A stretch of DNA of 64,000 bases from Sva-07 sp963710625 (lineage in GTDB: Bacteria; Actinomycetota; Acidimicrobiia; Acidimicrobiales; Ilumatobacteraceae), in the NCBI GenBank assembly GCA_963710625.1, contig CAVQBG010000024.1:1-64000 (forward strand), given 5' to 3'. Below the pieces are notes generated by a model. That model searched no databases. It worked only from the letters and a program-made list of their open reading frames with translations, and was not told where the DNA came from. Shown one piece after another: positions 40,825 to 49,292 of the stretch (position 1 is its first letter; the number at the start of each line of letters is the position of its first letter). Both the position numbers and the translations under genes were made by a program.

Positions 40825-41328
40825 ATGACCGAACCGCTCCCGGAGTTGCGGATCCGGCAGGCCGTTCGCGCGCTGCTGGTGACCCCGGACGAGCACATCC
40901 TGCTGGTCCGCTTCGAGTTCCCGGATGCCACGGTCTGGTCGTTGCCCGGCGGCGGCATCGATCCCGGCGAGAGCCACCTCGACGCACTCCACCGGGAACT
41001 GGTCGAGGAGGTCGGCCTGCACGATCCCGTCGTCGGTGCCCACGTCTGGAACCGCGAGCACATCATCCCGCACGAGGACGGGCTGTGGGACGGCCAGCAG
41101 GACCGCTACTACCTGGTCGAGGCAGAGGCGCGTTTCGCTCCCGCCCCGGCACTCTCGTGGGAGCAGTTGCGCGCCGAACGTCTGCACGAGTTGCGGTGGT
41201 GGCACCTCGACGAGATCGAGTCGGCCACCGTCGACGGCGTGTGGTTCTCGCCCCGCCGCCTCGGCCCGCTCCTGCGCCAGCTCCTCGCCGACGGTCCACC
41301 CGCCACACCCCTCGACACCGGCGTGTAG
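40825..41328 (+). CDS. NUDIX hydrolase
   Basis: The 167-residue protein carries the Nudix box GGGIDPGESHLDALHRELVEEVG in full (Gx5Ex7REVxEExGU type), so it hydrolyses a nucleoside diphosphate linked to another group in a metal-dependent way. The preceding RIRQAVRALLVTPDEHILLVRFE is the usual first strand pair. Substrate is unknown. It follows the DUF3039 gene closely. Confidence 0.9.
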   Translation: MTEPLPELRIRQAVRALLVTPDEHILLVRFEFPDATVWSLPGGGIDPGESHLDALHRELVEEVGLHDPVVGAHVWNREHIIPHEDGLWDGQQDRYYLVEAEARFAPAPALSWEQLRAERLHELRWWHLDEIESATVDGVWFSPRRLGPLLRQLLADGPPATPLDTGV

Positions 41329-41442
41329 ACCCCGTCTCGCGCTGGAACTCCCCTGCGGCACCGTTCGCCGCGCGAGCTACTTCACTGCGAGGACAATTAT
41401 TCGCACCACACCTTTCCTCGAAATACCACCGTTCCCGACCAC

Positions 41443-41471
41443 TTGTGTACTTGTGAAACCTGTTGTAACAT
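41443..41471 (+). promoter_or_regulatory. Candidate promoter of the cupredoxin gene pair
   Basis: TTGTGT (41443-41448) and TAACAT (41466-41471) are 17 bases apart in a locally AT-richer stretch. Transcription would start near 41477, leaving a very short leader with GGGAGG (41483-41488) before ATG at 41497. Confidence 0.45.
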
Positions 41472-41496
41472 TGCGTCGAAACGGGAGGACAAAACC

Positions 41497-41940
41497 ATGG
41501 GGGCACATTCACGATTCGCGGCCATTGCCGCGATCGCACCACTGATCATCCTGGGTTCGGCATGCGGATCCGATGACGACAGCGGAGGCGGCGACTCGGG
41601 ATCGACGGAACTCGAAGCAACACTCTCCGACTTCATGTTCACGCCGGACAGCTGGTCCGCGCCAGCGGATGAGGACGTCACCATCGCCTTGACGAACGAA
41701 GGTGCCGTCACCCACGAGTTCGTGATCCTGCAACCGGGCGTCACGATCTCGAGCGAGGCCGACCTCCCGGAGACGGAGGAGGAGTTGTTGGCCGATTTCG
41801 TGCTCACCGAGACAGAAGTGGAATCCGGGGCAACCGATGAAATGGTCGTCAATGTCCCGGCGGGCACTTATCAAGTGATCTGCGCCATCGAAACGCATTT
41901 CGATGCCGGTATGGAAGGCACGCTCACTGTCGGAGAATGA
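41497..41940 (+). CDS. Cupredoxin-like lipoprotein
   Basis: A 147-residue protein. The signal peptide ends in the lipobox LGSAC, followed by an Asp/Gly/Ser linker. The mature domain has type 1 copper ligands: His in VTHEFVIL and the C-x4-H-x4-M array CAIETHFDAGM near the C-terminus, as in plastocyanin-like proteins. It should bind copper and pass electrons or copper outside the membrane. The ribosome binding site is strong. It forms a tandem pair with the next gene, one base apart. Confidence 0.85.
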   Translation: MGAHSRFAAIAAIAPLIILGSACGSDDDSGGGDSGSTELEATLSDFMFTPDSWSAPADEDVTIALTNEGAVTHEFVILQPGVTISSEADLPETEEELLADFVLTETEVESGATDEMVVNVPAGTYQVICAIETHFDAGMEGTLTVGE

Positions 41941-41941
41941 C

Positions 41942-42397
41942 GTGCTGCACACATCGGATCACCGAGGGAACACCACGCGACACGCACTGGCTTTCGCATC
42001 GGCCCTGACGTCCCTCGCACTGACGCTCGGGATTGCGGGGTGCGGGCCCGACGGCCCCGACGTGGTGGGTGGAGTGGCAGTCGACGTGGATTCCGACGAC
42101 GTCGCGCTCGGTCCCGGCGACACGGTTCGGGTGACCGCAACCGAGTTCGAGTTCTCCCCCGACGACTTCGTCGCCGTGCCCGGCTCGTACAGCGGCGAGC
42201 TGGTCAACGAGGGGGTCGTCCTGCACAACTTGACGTTCTCCGACGGCCGATCGTTCCCGGTGAGTCCGGGCGAGACGGTCGCGATCGACTTCGTGGTTCC
42301 CGATGGCGGGTTGACGTTCGTCTGTTCGATCGAGGGCCACGAAGCAGCAGGGATGCGGGGCGAGGTCCACACGTCGGAGAACGACGACGACTCCTGA
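41942..42397 (+). CDS. Second cupredoxin-like lipoprotein
   Basis: GTG at 41942 begins one base after the preceding stop; GGAG in the end of that gene can serve as ribosome binding site. The 151-residue protein has a signal peptide with lipobox GIAGC. The cupredoxin domain has the ligands His in VLHNLTF and C-x4-H-x4-M in CSIEGHEAAGM. It shares spacing with its neighbour but little other sequence, so the pair is an old duplication or two recruited proteins. Redox partner unknown. Confidence 0.82.
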   Translation: MLHTSDHRGNTTRHALAFASALTSLALTLGIAGCGPDGPDVVGGVAVDVDSDDVALGPGDTVRVTATEFEFSPDDFVAVPGSYSGELVNEGVVLHNLTFSDGRSFPVSPGETVAIDFVVPDGGLTFVCSIEGHEAAGMRGEVHTSENDDDS

Positions 42398-42475
42398 CGC
42401 GCCATCCAAGCCGGGCACCTCGGACGCGTGTGCTCGTCTGCGGATGCGGGGTGGCCTCGCCCCGGCCGCGCCACC

Positions 42476-43876
42476 TCAGCCTGCGTGGACCGGTTCGTCG
42501 ACGGCCGCCTCGGCCGCTGCGGCCTGTTCGTCCACCGGTGGGGGCCCGGTTGCCACGAGCCGGCCGTTGCGGCGCTCCCATTCATAGATCGCGGCGGCGA
42601 TGCCTGTGCCGAGGATGCAGAACCACAACGAACGTGGCCACACGACGGCGGCGTCGACGAATCGATCGATCCCGACGTCCAGCTCCAACGAACGCTCGAA
42701 CACCCAGACCAGGCTGATCGCCGCCAGCACCAACGTCGAGACGACGAAGAACGGCCGATAGAAGCGGGTGCGACTCAGGATGTACAGCGCCGGGAGCGTG
42801 AGGAAGATGATGACGACCTGACCGATCTCGATGCCGACGTTGCGCCCGAACAAGGAGACGAGCTGGGTCGTGCGGCTGATCTCGAGTTCCTCCACGAAGG
42901 CCGCGAAGCCCATCCCGTGAAACAGCCCGAACACGAAGGCGAGTGCCCATTCGCTGTGACCGAAGAACGGCTTCAGGTTGTGGAGCGCAGCCACGACGAT
43001 CGACAATGCGATCACCGTCTCGGTGAGCCTCGCCGGCGGCAGCGGCAAGATGTCGAGACCCGCGAGGGTGAACGTGATCGAGTGGGCGATCGTGAACATG
43101 GTCGCAACGACGAAGACACGCCACAGCGAGCCCGTGAAGGTCGGTGCCGGGTACCAGACCCCAGCGACGAGGATCAGCACCGCCGGCAGGAGCAGCACGA
43201 AGATGAAGAAGATGTGGTCCGGTCCGGTCCGGATGTGATCGACCCCGAGATCGATGCTGGCTCGGAAGTTCTTCCACTGGCTCGCATTGCTCAGATCGAT
43301 GACGCCGGTCGGCGAGCCCTCGGAGAACACGGCGAGCTCGTTCGCCTCGCCGCCGATGTAGCCGCCCTCCCAGTAGTTCGAGATCAAGCCGATGTTGTTC
43401 CGATCGGGAATCTCCTCGAGGAACGGAGTGAACTCCAGCTCGATCAGCTGCGGTACCTCCGCCCCACCCAGTTCGACGACGAACGGGAGGATCACATAGC
43501 CGAGTCCTCCTGCGCTCACGTCGTCGTCGTCGAGCACATTGAAACCGTCGAACGCCACCTCCCAGCTTGCACCACCGGCGCCGATCGACGTGCGCTCGTC
43601 CGCATAGCGCTGCAACAGCTCGAGGTTCGTCGAGATCTCGTCCTGCACCTCGTCGGCAGAACCCACCAGTTCCAGGCCGAGCACCCGACGGATGTCCGGG
43701 TAGGGCATCTGCACGGTGCCGCGCAGATCGTTCTCGCCGATGTCCAGGTAGAGGTAGGACTCGTCGTTGCGATGCGCTGACGCCGTTCCGGCGGCCGTGG
43801 CGAGGCCCACCACGATCGAGGCGAGCAACAGTCCCAACACGATCCGGGCTGGGGCAGGGAGGGATGAGCGACTCAC
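42476..43876 (-). CDS. HupE/UreJ-like membrane protein with extracellular N-terminal domain
   Basis: A 466-residue protein. It has a signal peptide (ending TASAHRNDE), a roughly 180-residue exported domain, and then seven or so helices with HupE/UreJ_2 motifs: GVDHIRTGPDHIFFIFVLLLP, FTIAHSITFTLAG and FGLFHGMGFAAF. HupE/UreJ relatives move nickel or cobalt; the histidines in these helices are the likely metal path, and the metal here is unproven. Its GTG start overlaps the flavoprotein stop (GTGA). Proximity to two copper-type lipoproteins across convergent stops hints at a metal theme. Confidence 0.8.
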   Translation of the reverse strand: MSRSSLPAPARIVLGLLLASIVVGLATAAGTASAHRNDESYLYLDIGENDLRGTVQMPYPDIRRVLGLELVGSADEVQDEISTNLELLQRYADERTSIGAGGASWEVAFDGFNVLDDDDVSAGGLGYVILPFVVELGGAEVPQLIELEFTPFLEEIPDRNNIGLISNYWEGGYIGGEANELAVFSEGSPTGVIDLSNASQWKNFRASIDLGVDHIRTGPDHIFFIFVLLLPAVLILVAGVWYPAPTFTGSLWRVFVVATMFTIAHSITFTLAGLDILPLPPARLTETVIALSIVVAALHNLKPFFGHSEWALAFVFGLFHGMGFAAFVEELEISRTTQLVSLFGRNVGIEIGQVVIIFLTLPALYILSRTRFYRPFFVVSTLVLAAISLVWVFERSLELDVGIDRFVDAAVVWPRSLWFCILGTGIAAAIYEWERRNGRLVATGPPPVDEQAAAAEAAVDEPVHAG

Positions 43877-45060
43877 AGTCTTTCCGTTCTGACACCGATC
43901 AGTGCCGCAATCACGTTCTTCTGGATATCCGAGGTGCCCGAGTACACCAACCCGCCGAGTGCGTCGCGCACATCACGTTCTACCTCGTATTCGGTCACAT
44001 AGCCCTCGGCGCCGTGGACACGCGCCGCGTCGAGCGTCAGTGCGACGATCGCCTCCGACGCGCCCAGCTTGGCCATGGCCGCTGCGAGCGTCGACCGCCG
44101 TCCGAGCCCGATGTCGGCGGCAGCCCTGTACAGCAGCAGCCGGGCGGTCTCGTGGTGCATCGCCATGTCGACGAGGCGATGGGAGACGGCCTGGAAGGCA
44201 CCGATCGGACGGCCGAACTGCTCACGGGCGTTCGCGCGTGCGATCGCGTCGTGGAGCGTCCGTTCTGCGGCGCCGAGGTGCGAGGCCATGATGAGCGCCC
44301 GCTCGCTCTCCATGCACGTGCTGAAGATGCTGGCACCCGAACCCTCCGCGCCGAGCAGATCGTCGTCCGAGGCCACGTACCCGTCCAGTCGGATGTCACC
44401 GAACGGCGTGGTGCGAAGACCTTGCTTGGGCTTGGTCTCGGTGAACTCCACGCCCGGTCGTCCGGCACGAACGAGGAACGCCGAGATCCCCCAGCGGCCC
44501 CGCGAAGGATCGGTCACCGCGAACACGAGCGCCACGTCCGCCACTGGAGCCAGCGTGATGTGCACCTTCTCGCCGGTGATCCTCCATCCGTCACCGAACC
44601 GTTCGGCACGCGTCGACATCGCGTAGCTGTCGCTTCCCGCTGCCGCTTCCGTGATCGCGAAGGCGCCCAGCAGTTCACCACGACATACCGGCGCGAGGAT
44701 GTCTGCCCGCTGTTGGTCCGTGCCGAATCTCACCAGCGCGTCCTGGAAACTGAGCATCTGTGACGCCAGCGCGTACGACAGGCCGTTGTCGCGACAGCCG
44801 AGACCGAGCCCCTCGAGCTTCAACGTCGTCGTCACCACGTCGTCGCCGCCTCCGCCGAACTCCACCGGGACGACAGAAGCGGGAAGTCCCGCTGCGGCGC
44901 AGGCGGTCCACGCCTCTCGGAAGAAGGTGCAGTGCAGGTCCCGGTCGATCATGTCGCCCGGATCGAGCGCCTCGCGCGCCCACTCGGCGACCTGCATCTT
45001 GACCGGGTGACGGACGTCGACGAGCGCGTCGACGACGAGCTGTGGATCGGGAGCGGGCAT
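43873..45060 (-). CDS. Acyl-CoA-dehydrogenase-fold flavoprotein, possibly carrier-protein specific
   Basis: The 395-residue protein has the ACAD pattern: ITEAAAGSDSYAMST (FAD/substrate strand), ITGEKVHIT, REQFGRPIGAFQAVSHRL and a C-terminal YSGTSDIQKNVIA. The catalytic glutamate of medium-chain enzymes (YEGT) is Ser here. A glutamate in CMESERALIMAS matches the alternative position used by isovaleryl-CoA dehydrogenase. YSGT-type ACADs occur in biosynthetic clusters, where some oxidise aminoacyl groups on carrier proteins (PltE/RedW). ATG at 45060 overlaps the PhyH stop by one base. I infer it acts with the ligase and carrier protein at 46132-47918. Confidence 0.82.
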   Translation of the reverse strand: MPAPDPQLVVDALVDVRHPVKMQVAEWAREALDPGDMIDRDLHCTFFREAWTACAAAGLPASVVPVEFGGGGDDVVTTTLKLEGLGLGCRDNGLSYALASQMLSFQDALVRFGTDQQRADILAPVCRGELLGAFAITEAAAGSDSYAMSTRAERFGDGWRITGEKVHITLAPVADVALVFAVTDPSRGRWGISAFLVRAGRPGVEFTETKPKQGLRTTPFGDIRLDGYVASDDDLLGAEGSGASIFSTCMESERALIMASHLGAAERTLHDAIARANAREQFGRPIGAFQAVSHRLVDMAMHHETARLLLYRAAADIGLGRRSTLAAAMAKLGASEAIVALTLDAARVHGAEGYVTEYEVERDVRDALGGLVYSGTSDIQKNVIAALIGVRTERL

Positions 45061-46019
45061 CACAGGAGACGGAGCCTCCCACCGTCGTCCACGAACTTCC
45101 ACTCGTCCTGGAAATCAGCGTTTCCCCATGAGCCGAGCCCGGGATAGAACACTCGACCAGGTCCGTGAGGATCGAGATCGGCACCGTTCCAACGCGGGTC
45201 CGGGATCTCGCCGGCGACGAGGTACCGGCTGTCGGTCGAGAGGCGACAGCGACCCGCCTCGGACTCGTTGTCGAACGCTCCGTGAAGAACATTCATGCCG
45301 AAGACCAGGACGTCGCCGGGCTCGAACGTCGCCGTCAACCATCGCTTGCCGAATCGTTCCTGGACGATCGCGGGGTCGTCGTCGAGCCACGTCAGCCCGT
45401 CGCGATCGGCGTCCATCGTCAGGTACCCGGACGCCAGTTCCTCGCTGCGATGGCTGTCCTCGAGCACCATGAGCGCTCCCTCGTGGGGTTCGATGTGCCC
45501 CAGCGGGATCCACACCGACAGGTGTCGATCGGTGCCGCGGCTCATGTACGGACCGTCGCAGTGCAATCCACAGCCTTCACCGGGGCGGGCGAGCCGGGGC
45601 CAGCGGAAGTCGTAGGGACGCACCGGCCCGTCGAGGAGCGCACCGACGACATCGATCAGTGTGGGATCCAGGATCACCGCCTCGTACCGGGCCCCCGATC
45701 GAAGAGATTCGGTGAAGGCCCGCAGGTTGGCTGTTGCCACTCCGGACGCGTCGCCGACGATCCCGTCCATGATCGGAGACCGATCGTCGACCTCGCCGAG
45801 GATCGCGTACTTGAGGAGCAGCTCCTCTCGGGCGGCGAGCACCTTCGCCGGGTCGAGGAGCCCCCGGAGGAGCACGTGCCCATGTTCGACGAACGTGCGG
45901 CGCAGCGACGAACGGTCGCCGCTGAGCGAGCTGCGGTCGACGAGCTCGCCGAGGCGATCCGGTGCCGCGTCGACCGCGCGGCCGCCGAAACGGAGTCGAT
46001 CGATCACAGGTGTCAGCAC
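45060..46019 (-). CDS. Phytanoyl-CoA dioxygenase (PhyH) family hydroxylase
   Basis: A 319-residue Fe(II)/2-oxoglutarate oxygenase. The metal facial triad is H153 and D155 in GLHCDGPYMSRG and H246 in NVLHGAFDN, with R257 or R265 to bind 2-oxoglutarate. PhyH enzymes hydroxylate or halogenate unactivated carbons, often on natural products. GTG at 46019 faces the ligase gene across 112 bases, so both arms are probably controlled together. It heads the minus-strand unit PhyH, flavoprotein, HupE-like. Confidence 0.85.
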   Translation of the reverse strand: MLTPVIDRLRFGGRAVDAAPDRLGELVDRSSLSGDRSSLRRTFVEHGHVLLRGLLDPAKVLAAREELLLKYAILGEVDDRSPIMDGIVGDASGVATANLRAFTESLRSGARYEAVILDPTLIDVVGALLDGPVRPYDFRWPRLARPGEGCGLHCDGPYMSRGTDRHLSVWIPLGHIEPHEGALMVLEDSHRSEELASGYLTMDADRDGLTWLDDDPAIVQERFGKRWLTATFEPGDVLVFGMNVLHGAFDNESEAGRCRLSTDSRYLVAGEIPDPRWNGADLDPHGPGRVFYPGLGSWGNADFQDEWKFVDDGGRLRLL

Positions 46020-46041
46020 GGGAAGAGAATGTCACCTCCCG

Positions 46042-46070
46042 TCGACGGCCTGCCAGTCAGGGCCTAGGAT
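46042..46070 (+). promoter_or_regulatory. Candidate promoter of the ligase-carrier unit
   Basis: TCGACG (46042-46047) and TAGGAT (46065-46070) are 17 bases apart in the divergent gap. The -10 fits actinobacterial promoters well, the -35 moderately. The leader would be about 55 bases long and contains a hairpin. Confidence 0.4.
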
Positions 46071-46102
46071 CCTCAGCCGTGACGACCCACCCCCACCGAC
46101 AG

Positions 46103-46122
46103 GCCCAGGATGTCTCCTGGGC
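46103..46122 (+). promoter_or_regulatory. Leader hairpin before the ligase gene
   Basis: GCCCAGGA (46103-46110) and TCCTGGGC (46115-46122) are exact complements around TGTC, ending nine bases before GTG at 46132. It may tune translation. It has no U-run, so it is not a simple terminator. Confidence 0.35.
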
Positions 46123-46131
46123 GCCCGTCCG

Positions 46132-47673
46132 GTGACCCAGGGGCGCCCCTACCTGCTGTCGCACCTGGTGGCCGGTGCGGCCGAGCGTGACCCGGGCGGT
46201 CTCGCCCTCATCGGGTCCAACGAGCGGCTCGATCACGAAACCCTGGCGCTCCGCGTCTCGAGACTCGCGGCTGCACTCGTGGAACTCGGCGTCACACCCG
46301 GTGACCGGGTGGTCGTCCTCGCTCCGAAGTCGGTGGAAACCTTCGTCGCCATGCATGGAGTTCTCCACGCCGGAGGCATCGCAGTGCCGGTCGACCCTCG
46401 CTCGCCGGACCCCGTACTGGAGGCGTTGCACCGAGAGCTCACTCCACGCGCGATCGTCGTTGCAGCGGCGACGGCCGGCCGATGGCCTGACGCGTCCGTA
46501 CCGACCGTCGGCGAGGCAGGCACCTGTGCGCTCACCTGGGCGGACGTCGCCACGTTCGACCCGGCCGGGCCGGTCGATCGGCTGGGAGGCGACCCGGCCT
46601 ACGTCATCTCGACATCCGGCTCGACGGGACGGCCCAAGAGCATCGTTCACACCAACACCAGCGCGCTGCGCTACGCCGAGTTGGCCACCGACTGTTACGG
46701 CTTGACGCCGGACGACCGTCTGGGCAACGTCGCACCATTCCACTTCGACCAGTCCACCTTCGAGCTCTACGCGGGGCCGCTGGCCGGCGCCACGACGGTG
46801 CTCGTGCCCGAGGTGCTCCTGAGCTTCCCCGCGAACGTGAGCGAGCTCCTCGAGCGTGAGCGCGTCACGACGTGGTACTCGGTGCCGACGATCCTGCGCC
46901 AGCTCCACCAGCGCGGTGCGCTGAACCAGCGTGACCTCTCGGCCCTGCGGTGGGTGCTCTTCGGCGGCGAGGTCTTCCCGCCCGCCGCGCTTCGAGCGCT
47001 GATGACATCACTCCCCGGTGCACGCTTCAGCAACGTCTACGGGCCCGCCGAAGTCAACCAGTGCATGTTCCACCATCTCGACGGCCCACCAGCGGACGAT
47101 CGCAACGTCCCCATCGGTGCGGCGTGGCAGGACACCGACGTCCGCATCGTCACGCCCGAGGGTGCCGTGGTCCACGCAGCGGGACGCGGCGAGCTCCAGA
47201 TCCGAACGGCCACGGCGATGGCCGGCTACTGGGGGCGTCCCGATCTCGACGAGCGCGTGTTCGCCACGGAATCGGCAGCCGGTGGCCTCAGCCGCCGCTG
47301 GTACCGGTCCGGCGACGTCGTCGAGCGCGATGAGGACGGGCTCGTGAGATTCGTCGGGCGCGTCGATCGCCAAGTCAAGGTGCGCGGCACACGCGTCGAA
47401 CTCGAAGCCGTCGAGGCCGCGCTCGACGCGGTGGACGGCGTCACGGCGAGTGCCGCTGTCTGCGTCGACGACCCGGACGCGCCCCTGGTGGGGATCGTCC
47501 AGACCTCGACGATCACCGACGAACGTGTCGTCCACCGGGCGATACGCGCCACACTGCCTCCCGGCGCCGTTCCCGATCGCATCGTCCTCGTCGACTCGCT
47601 CCCGGTCACGGCCTCCGGAAAGGTCGACACGGTGAAGGCCGCACAACTGTTGGAGATGGGTGTCAGCACATGA
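46132..47673 (+). CDS. Stand-alone amino-acid adenylation enzyme (carrier-protein ligase)
   Basis: The 513-residue ANL-family enzyme has A3 ISTSGSTGRPKSIVH, A5 NVYGPAEVNQC, A7 YRSGDVVERDEDG, A8 GRVDRQVKVRGTRVELEAVE and A10 SLPVTASGKVDTVKA. It adenylates an amino or related acid and loads it on a carrier protein. The texts TTWYSVPTILRQL and FGGEVFPPAALRALM are typical of the PltF/RedM prolyl-carrier ligase group. The pocket residues read D-Q-F-Y-L-G-V-Q-C-K, which differs from the proline code (D-L-L-Y-L-A-L-V-C-K as I recall it), so the substrate is open. Its stop overlaps the carrier protein start (ATGA). Confidence 0.88.
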   Translation: MTQGRPYLLSHLVAGAAERDPGGLALIGSNERLDHETLALRVSRLAAALVELGVTPGDRVVVLAPKSVETFVAMHGVLHAGGIAVPVDPRSPDPVLEALHRELTPRAIVVAAATAGRWPDASVPTVGEAGTCALTWADVATFDPAGPVDRLGGDPAYVISTSGSTGRPKSIVHTNTSALRYAELATDCYGLTPDDRLGNVAPFHFDQSTFELYAGPLAGATTVLVPEVLLSFPANVSELLERERVTTWYSVPTILRQLHQRGALNQRDLSALRWVLFGGEVFPPAALRALMTSLPGARFSNVYGPAEVNQCMFHHLDGPPADDRNVPIGAAWQDTDVRIVTPEGAVVHAAGRGELQIRTATAMAGYWGRPDLDERVFATESAAGGLSRRWYRSGDVVERDEDGLVRFVGRVDRQVKVRGTRVELEAVEAALDAVDGVTASAAVCVDDPDAPLVGIVQTSTITDERVVHRAIRATLPPGAVPDRIVLVDSLPVTASGKVDTVKAAQLLEMGVST

Positions 47674-47918
47674 GAACCGAACGACTCGACGACCTCACGG
47701 ATGACTTGATCGAGATGATCCGCAGCGAGATCACGTTCGGCGAGCCGGTGGATGCCGACACGGATCTGCTCCTGACCGGCCTCGTCGATTCCATCGGCGT
47801 CGTCCGCATCGTGACCTGGATCGAGGATCACCTCGAGATCGAGATCGATCCGGTCGACATCGTCCTCGAGAACTTCCAGACCGTTGCGCTGATGGTCGAC
47901 TTCACACGGCGTCAGTGA
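47670..47918 (+). CDS. Free-standing peptidyl/acyl carrier protein
   Basis: The 82-residue acidic protein has the phosphopantetheine attachment serine S41 in LLLTGLVDSIGVVRIV and the four-helix length of carrier proteins. It should carry the substrate activated by the overlapping ligase gene. Its last 17 bases overlap the convergent glycosyltransferase. With the flavoprotein at 43873 it resembles the PltF-PltL-PltE style of aminoacyl oxidation. Confidence 0.9.
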   Translation: MRTERLDDLTDDLIEMIRSEITFGEPVDADTDLLLTGLVDSIGVVRIVTWIEDHLEIEIDPVDIVLENFQTVALMVDFTRRQ

Positions 47919-49236
47919 CATGACCAACCGAGCGGCGAAGCAGGTCCTCGACCGCCGACACGGCGACACGGTCTCGTTCGTAACGCGTCACCTGCTCGGC
48001 GAGCCCGACGAGACGATGCCGGATTCCGTCGTCGAGGATCACTGCATCGAGCCGGGCCGCGAGCGCGCTGGCATCGGTACCGTCGCCACCATCGAGCATG
48101 CCGATCCCGTGCCGAATCACGCGCGCGGCGTTGCGCTGCTGATCGTTCACTCCGAGCGGGTGGATCAGCATCGGCACGTGAGCGGCAACGCATTCGTGCA
48201 GCGTGGCGTTGCCCGTGTGCACGATCGCTGCGGCAGCGAACGCCAGCAACGCACGCTGCGGAAGCCAGCCGGCCGCGTACACGTTGCGGATCCCGCGGAG
48301 CTCTCCGGCATGCCCCTCGACGGGCGAACCCACCACGAACTGGTACTGCGGGCGCAGCCGAGCGACCTCTGCGAGACGCCGGATCAGTGGGGTGCGCTCG
48401 CCCGAGGTCAGCGTCCCGAAGGCGCACAGCACGATCGGTCGGCCGTCCGCACGTGCGCTCGTCACCGCTGTGGCGAGGTCCGGGTCGTCGATCGCCGCCA
48501 ACGCATCGGCGTCGACGGGCTCGAGGAGCGAGCCGATGTGAACGACGTCAGGGCGCGGGTCGTGCGGGATGTCGAGCTCCAGAGCATTGCAGACCAACAT
48601 CGGAAGCTGGCGAGGGGCGAACGGGTGCAGCCACTGCCGACTCGTGAGCTGCCGCCGAACCCCGAGACGACGTGCCAGTGCGCGACTCACCGAGATCCGG
48701 TCGATCTCGCCGCTGACGAGTTGTTGTTTCACATCGTACGCTCGCATCCTGAACCACATCCACCACCACCGCAGGTTGCCCAGTACTCGATCGATCGGTC
48801 CTGTGGCCGGCCCGGGATCGTTCGGTCCGAGCCCGCCGATCGGCCACACGTCGAAGAAGCTGCACAGCGCCGCCAGCGGTGGCCGCGACGGAAGTGCGAG
48901 GGCGAGGATCAGCGCCTCCCACTCCTCGATGTCGACGATCAACAGATCGGGTTCCACCTCCGCGAGCACCGTTGCGAACGCGGGTGTGTCGAGCGCCGAC
49001 GCAGCTCCATGACTGGCGCGCCACAACGCGAGCGGTCGCCATCGGTGGCCACTGCCTCCGGACGAACACCGAATCGGGATCACGCGCCGGTCGAACCTGT
49101 TTGCGAAGTCGTCCAGATCGCCCTCGTCGACCAGCATCACCACGCGATGACCGGCCTCGATCAGCAGCGTGCCGAGACGCCGTGCGAGCATCCTCTTGGA
49201 GGTGACGTCGCTCGGGACGATCGCGATCGTGGGCAT
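47902..49236 (-). CDS. GT-B (GT1/UGT-like) glycosyltransferase
   Basis: The 444-residue protein has the two-domain GT-B layout: an N-terminal Rossmann half starting TIAIVPSDVTSKRMLARRLG, and a C-terminal half with the nucleotide-sugar segment VHTGNATLHECVAAHVPMLIHPLGVNDQQRNA. That is the GT1 donor motif of macrolide and natural-product glycosyltransferases. It probably glycosylates the NRPS product or an intermediate. ATG at 49236 (MPTIAIVPS) is divergent from the NRPS, 56 bases away, so the pair shares a control region. Confidence 0.85.
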   Translation of the reverse strand: MPTIAIVPSDVTSKRMLARRLGTLLIEAGHRVVMLVDEGDLDDFANRFDRRVIPIRCSSGGSGHRWRPLALWRASHGAASALDTPAFATVLAEVEPDLLIVDIEEWEALILALALPSRPPLAALCSFFDVWPIGGLGPNDPGPATGPIDRVLGNLRWWWMWFRMRAYDVKQQLVSGEIDRISVSRALARRLGVRRQLTSRQWLHPFAPRQLPMLVCNALELDIPHDPRPDVVHIGSLLEPVDADALAAIDDPDLATAVTSARADGRPIVLCAFGTLTSGERTPLIRRLAEVARLRPQYQFVVGSPVEGHAGELRGIRNVYAAGWLPQRALLAFAAAAIVHTGNATLHECVAAHVPMLIHPLGVNDQQRNAARVIRHGIGMLDGGDGTDASALAARLDAVILDDGIRHRLVGLAEQVTRYERDRVAVSAVEDLLRRSVGHVTDAV

Positions 49237-49292
49237 GTGAACCGTCGTTCTCCTCTCGGGCCGCCGAGTATGCCAGAAGGCACGAAGATCCG

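Noticed and set aside
42398..42475. Weak 5-bp hairpin between the cupredoxin and HupE genes as a terminator
   Set aside because: The stem is too short with an 8-base loop; in DNA this GC-rich such pairings are common.
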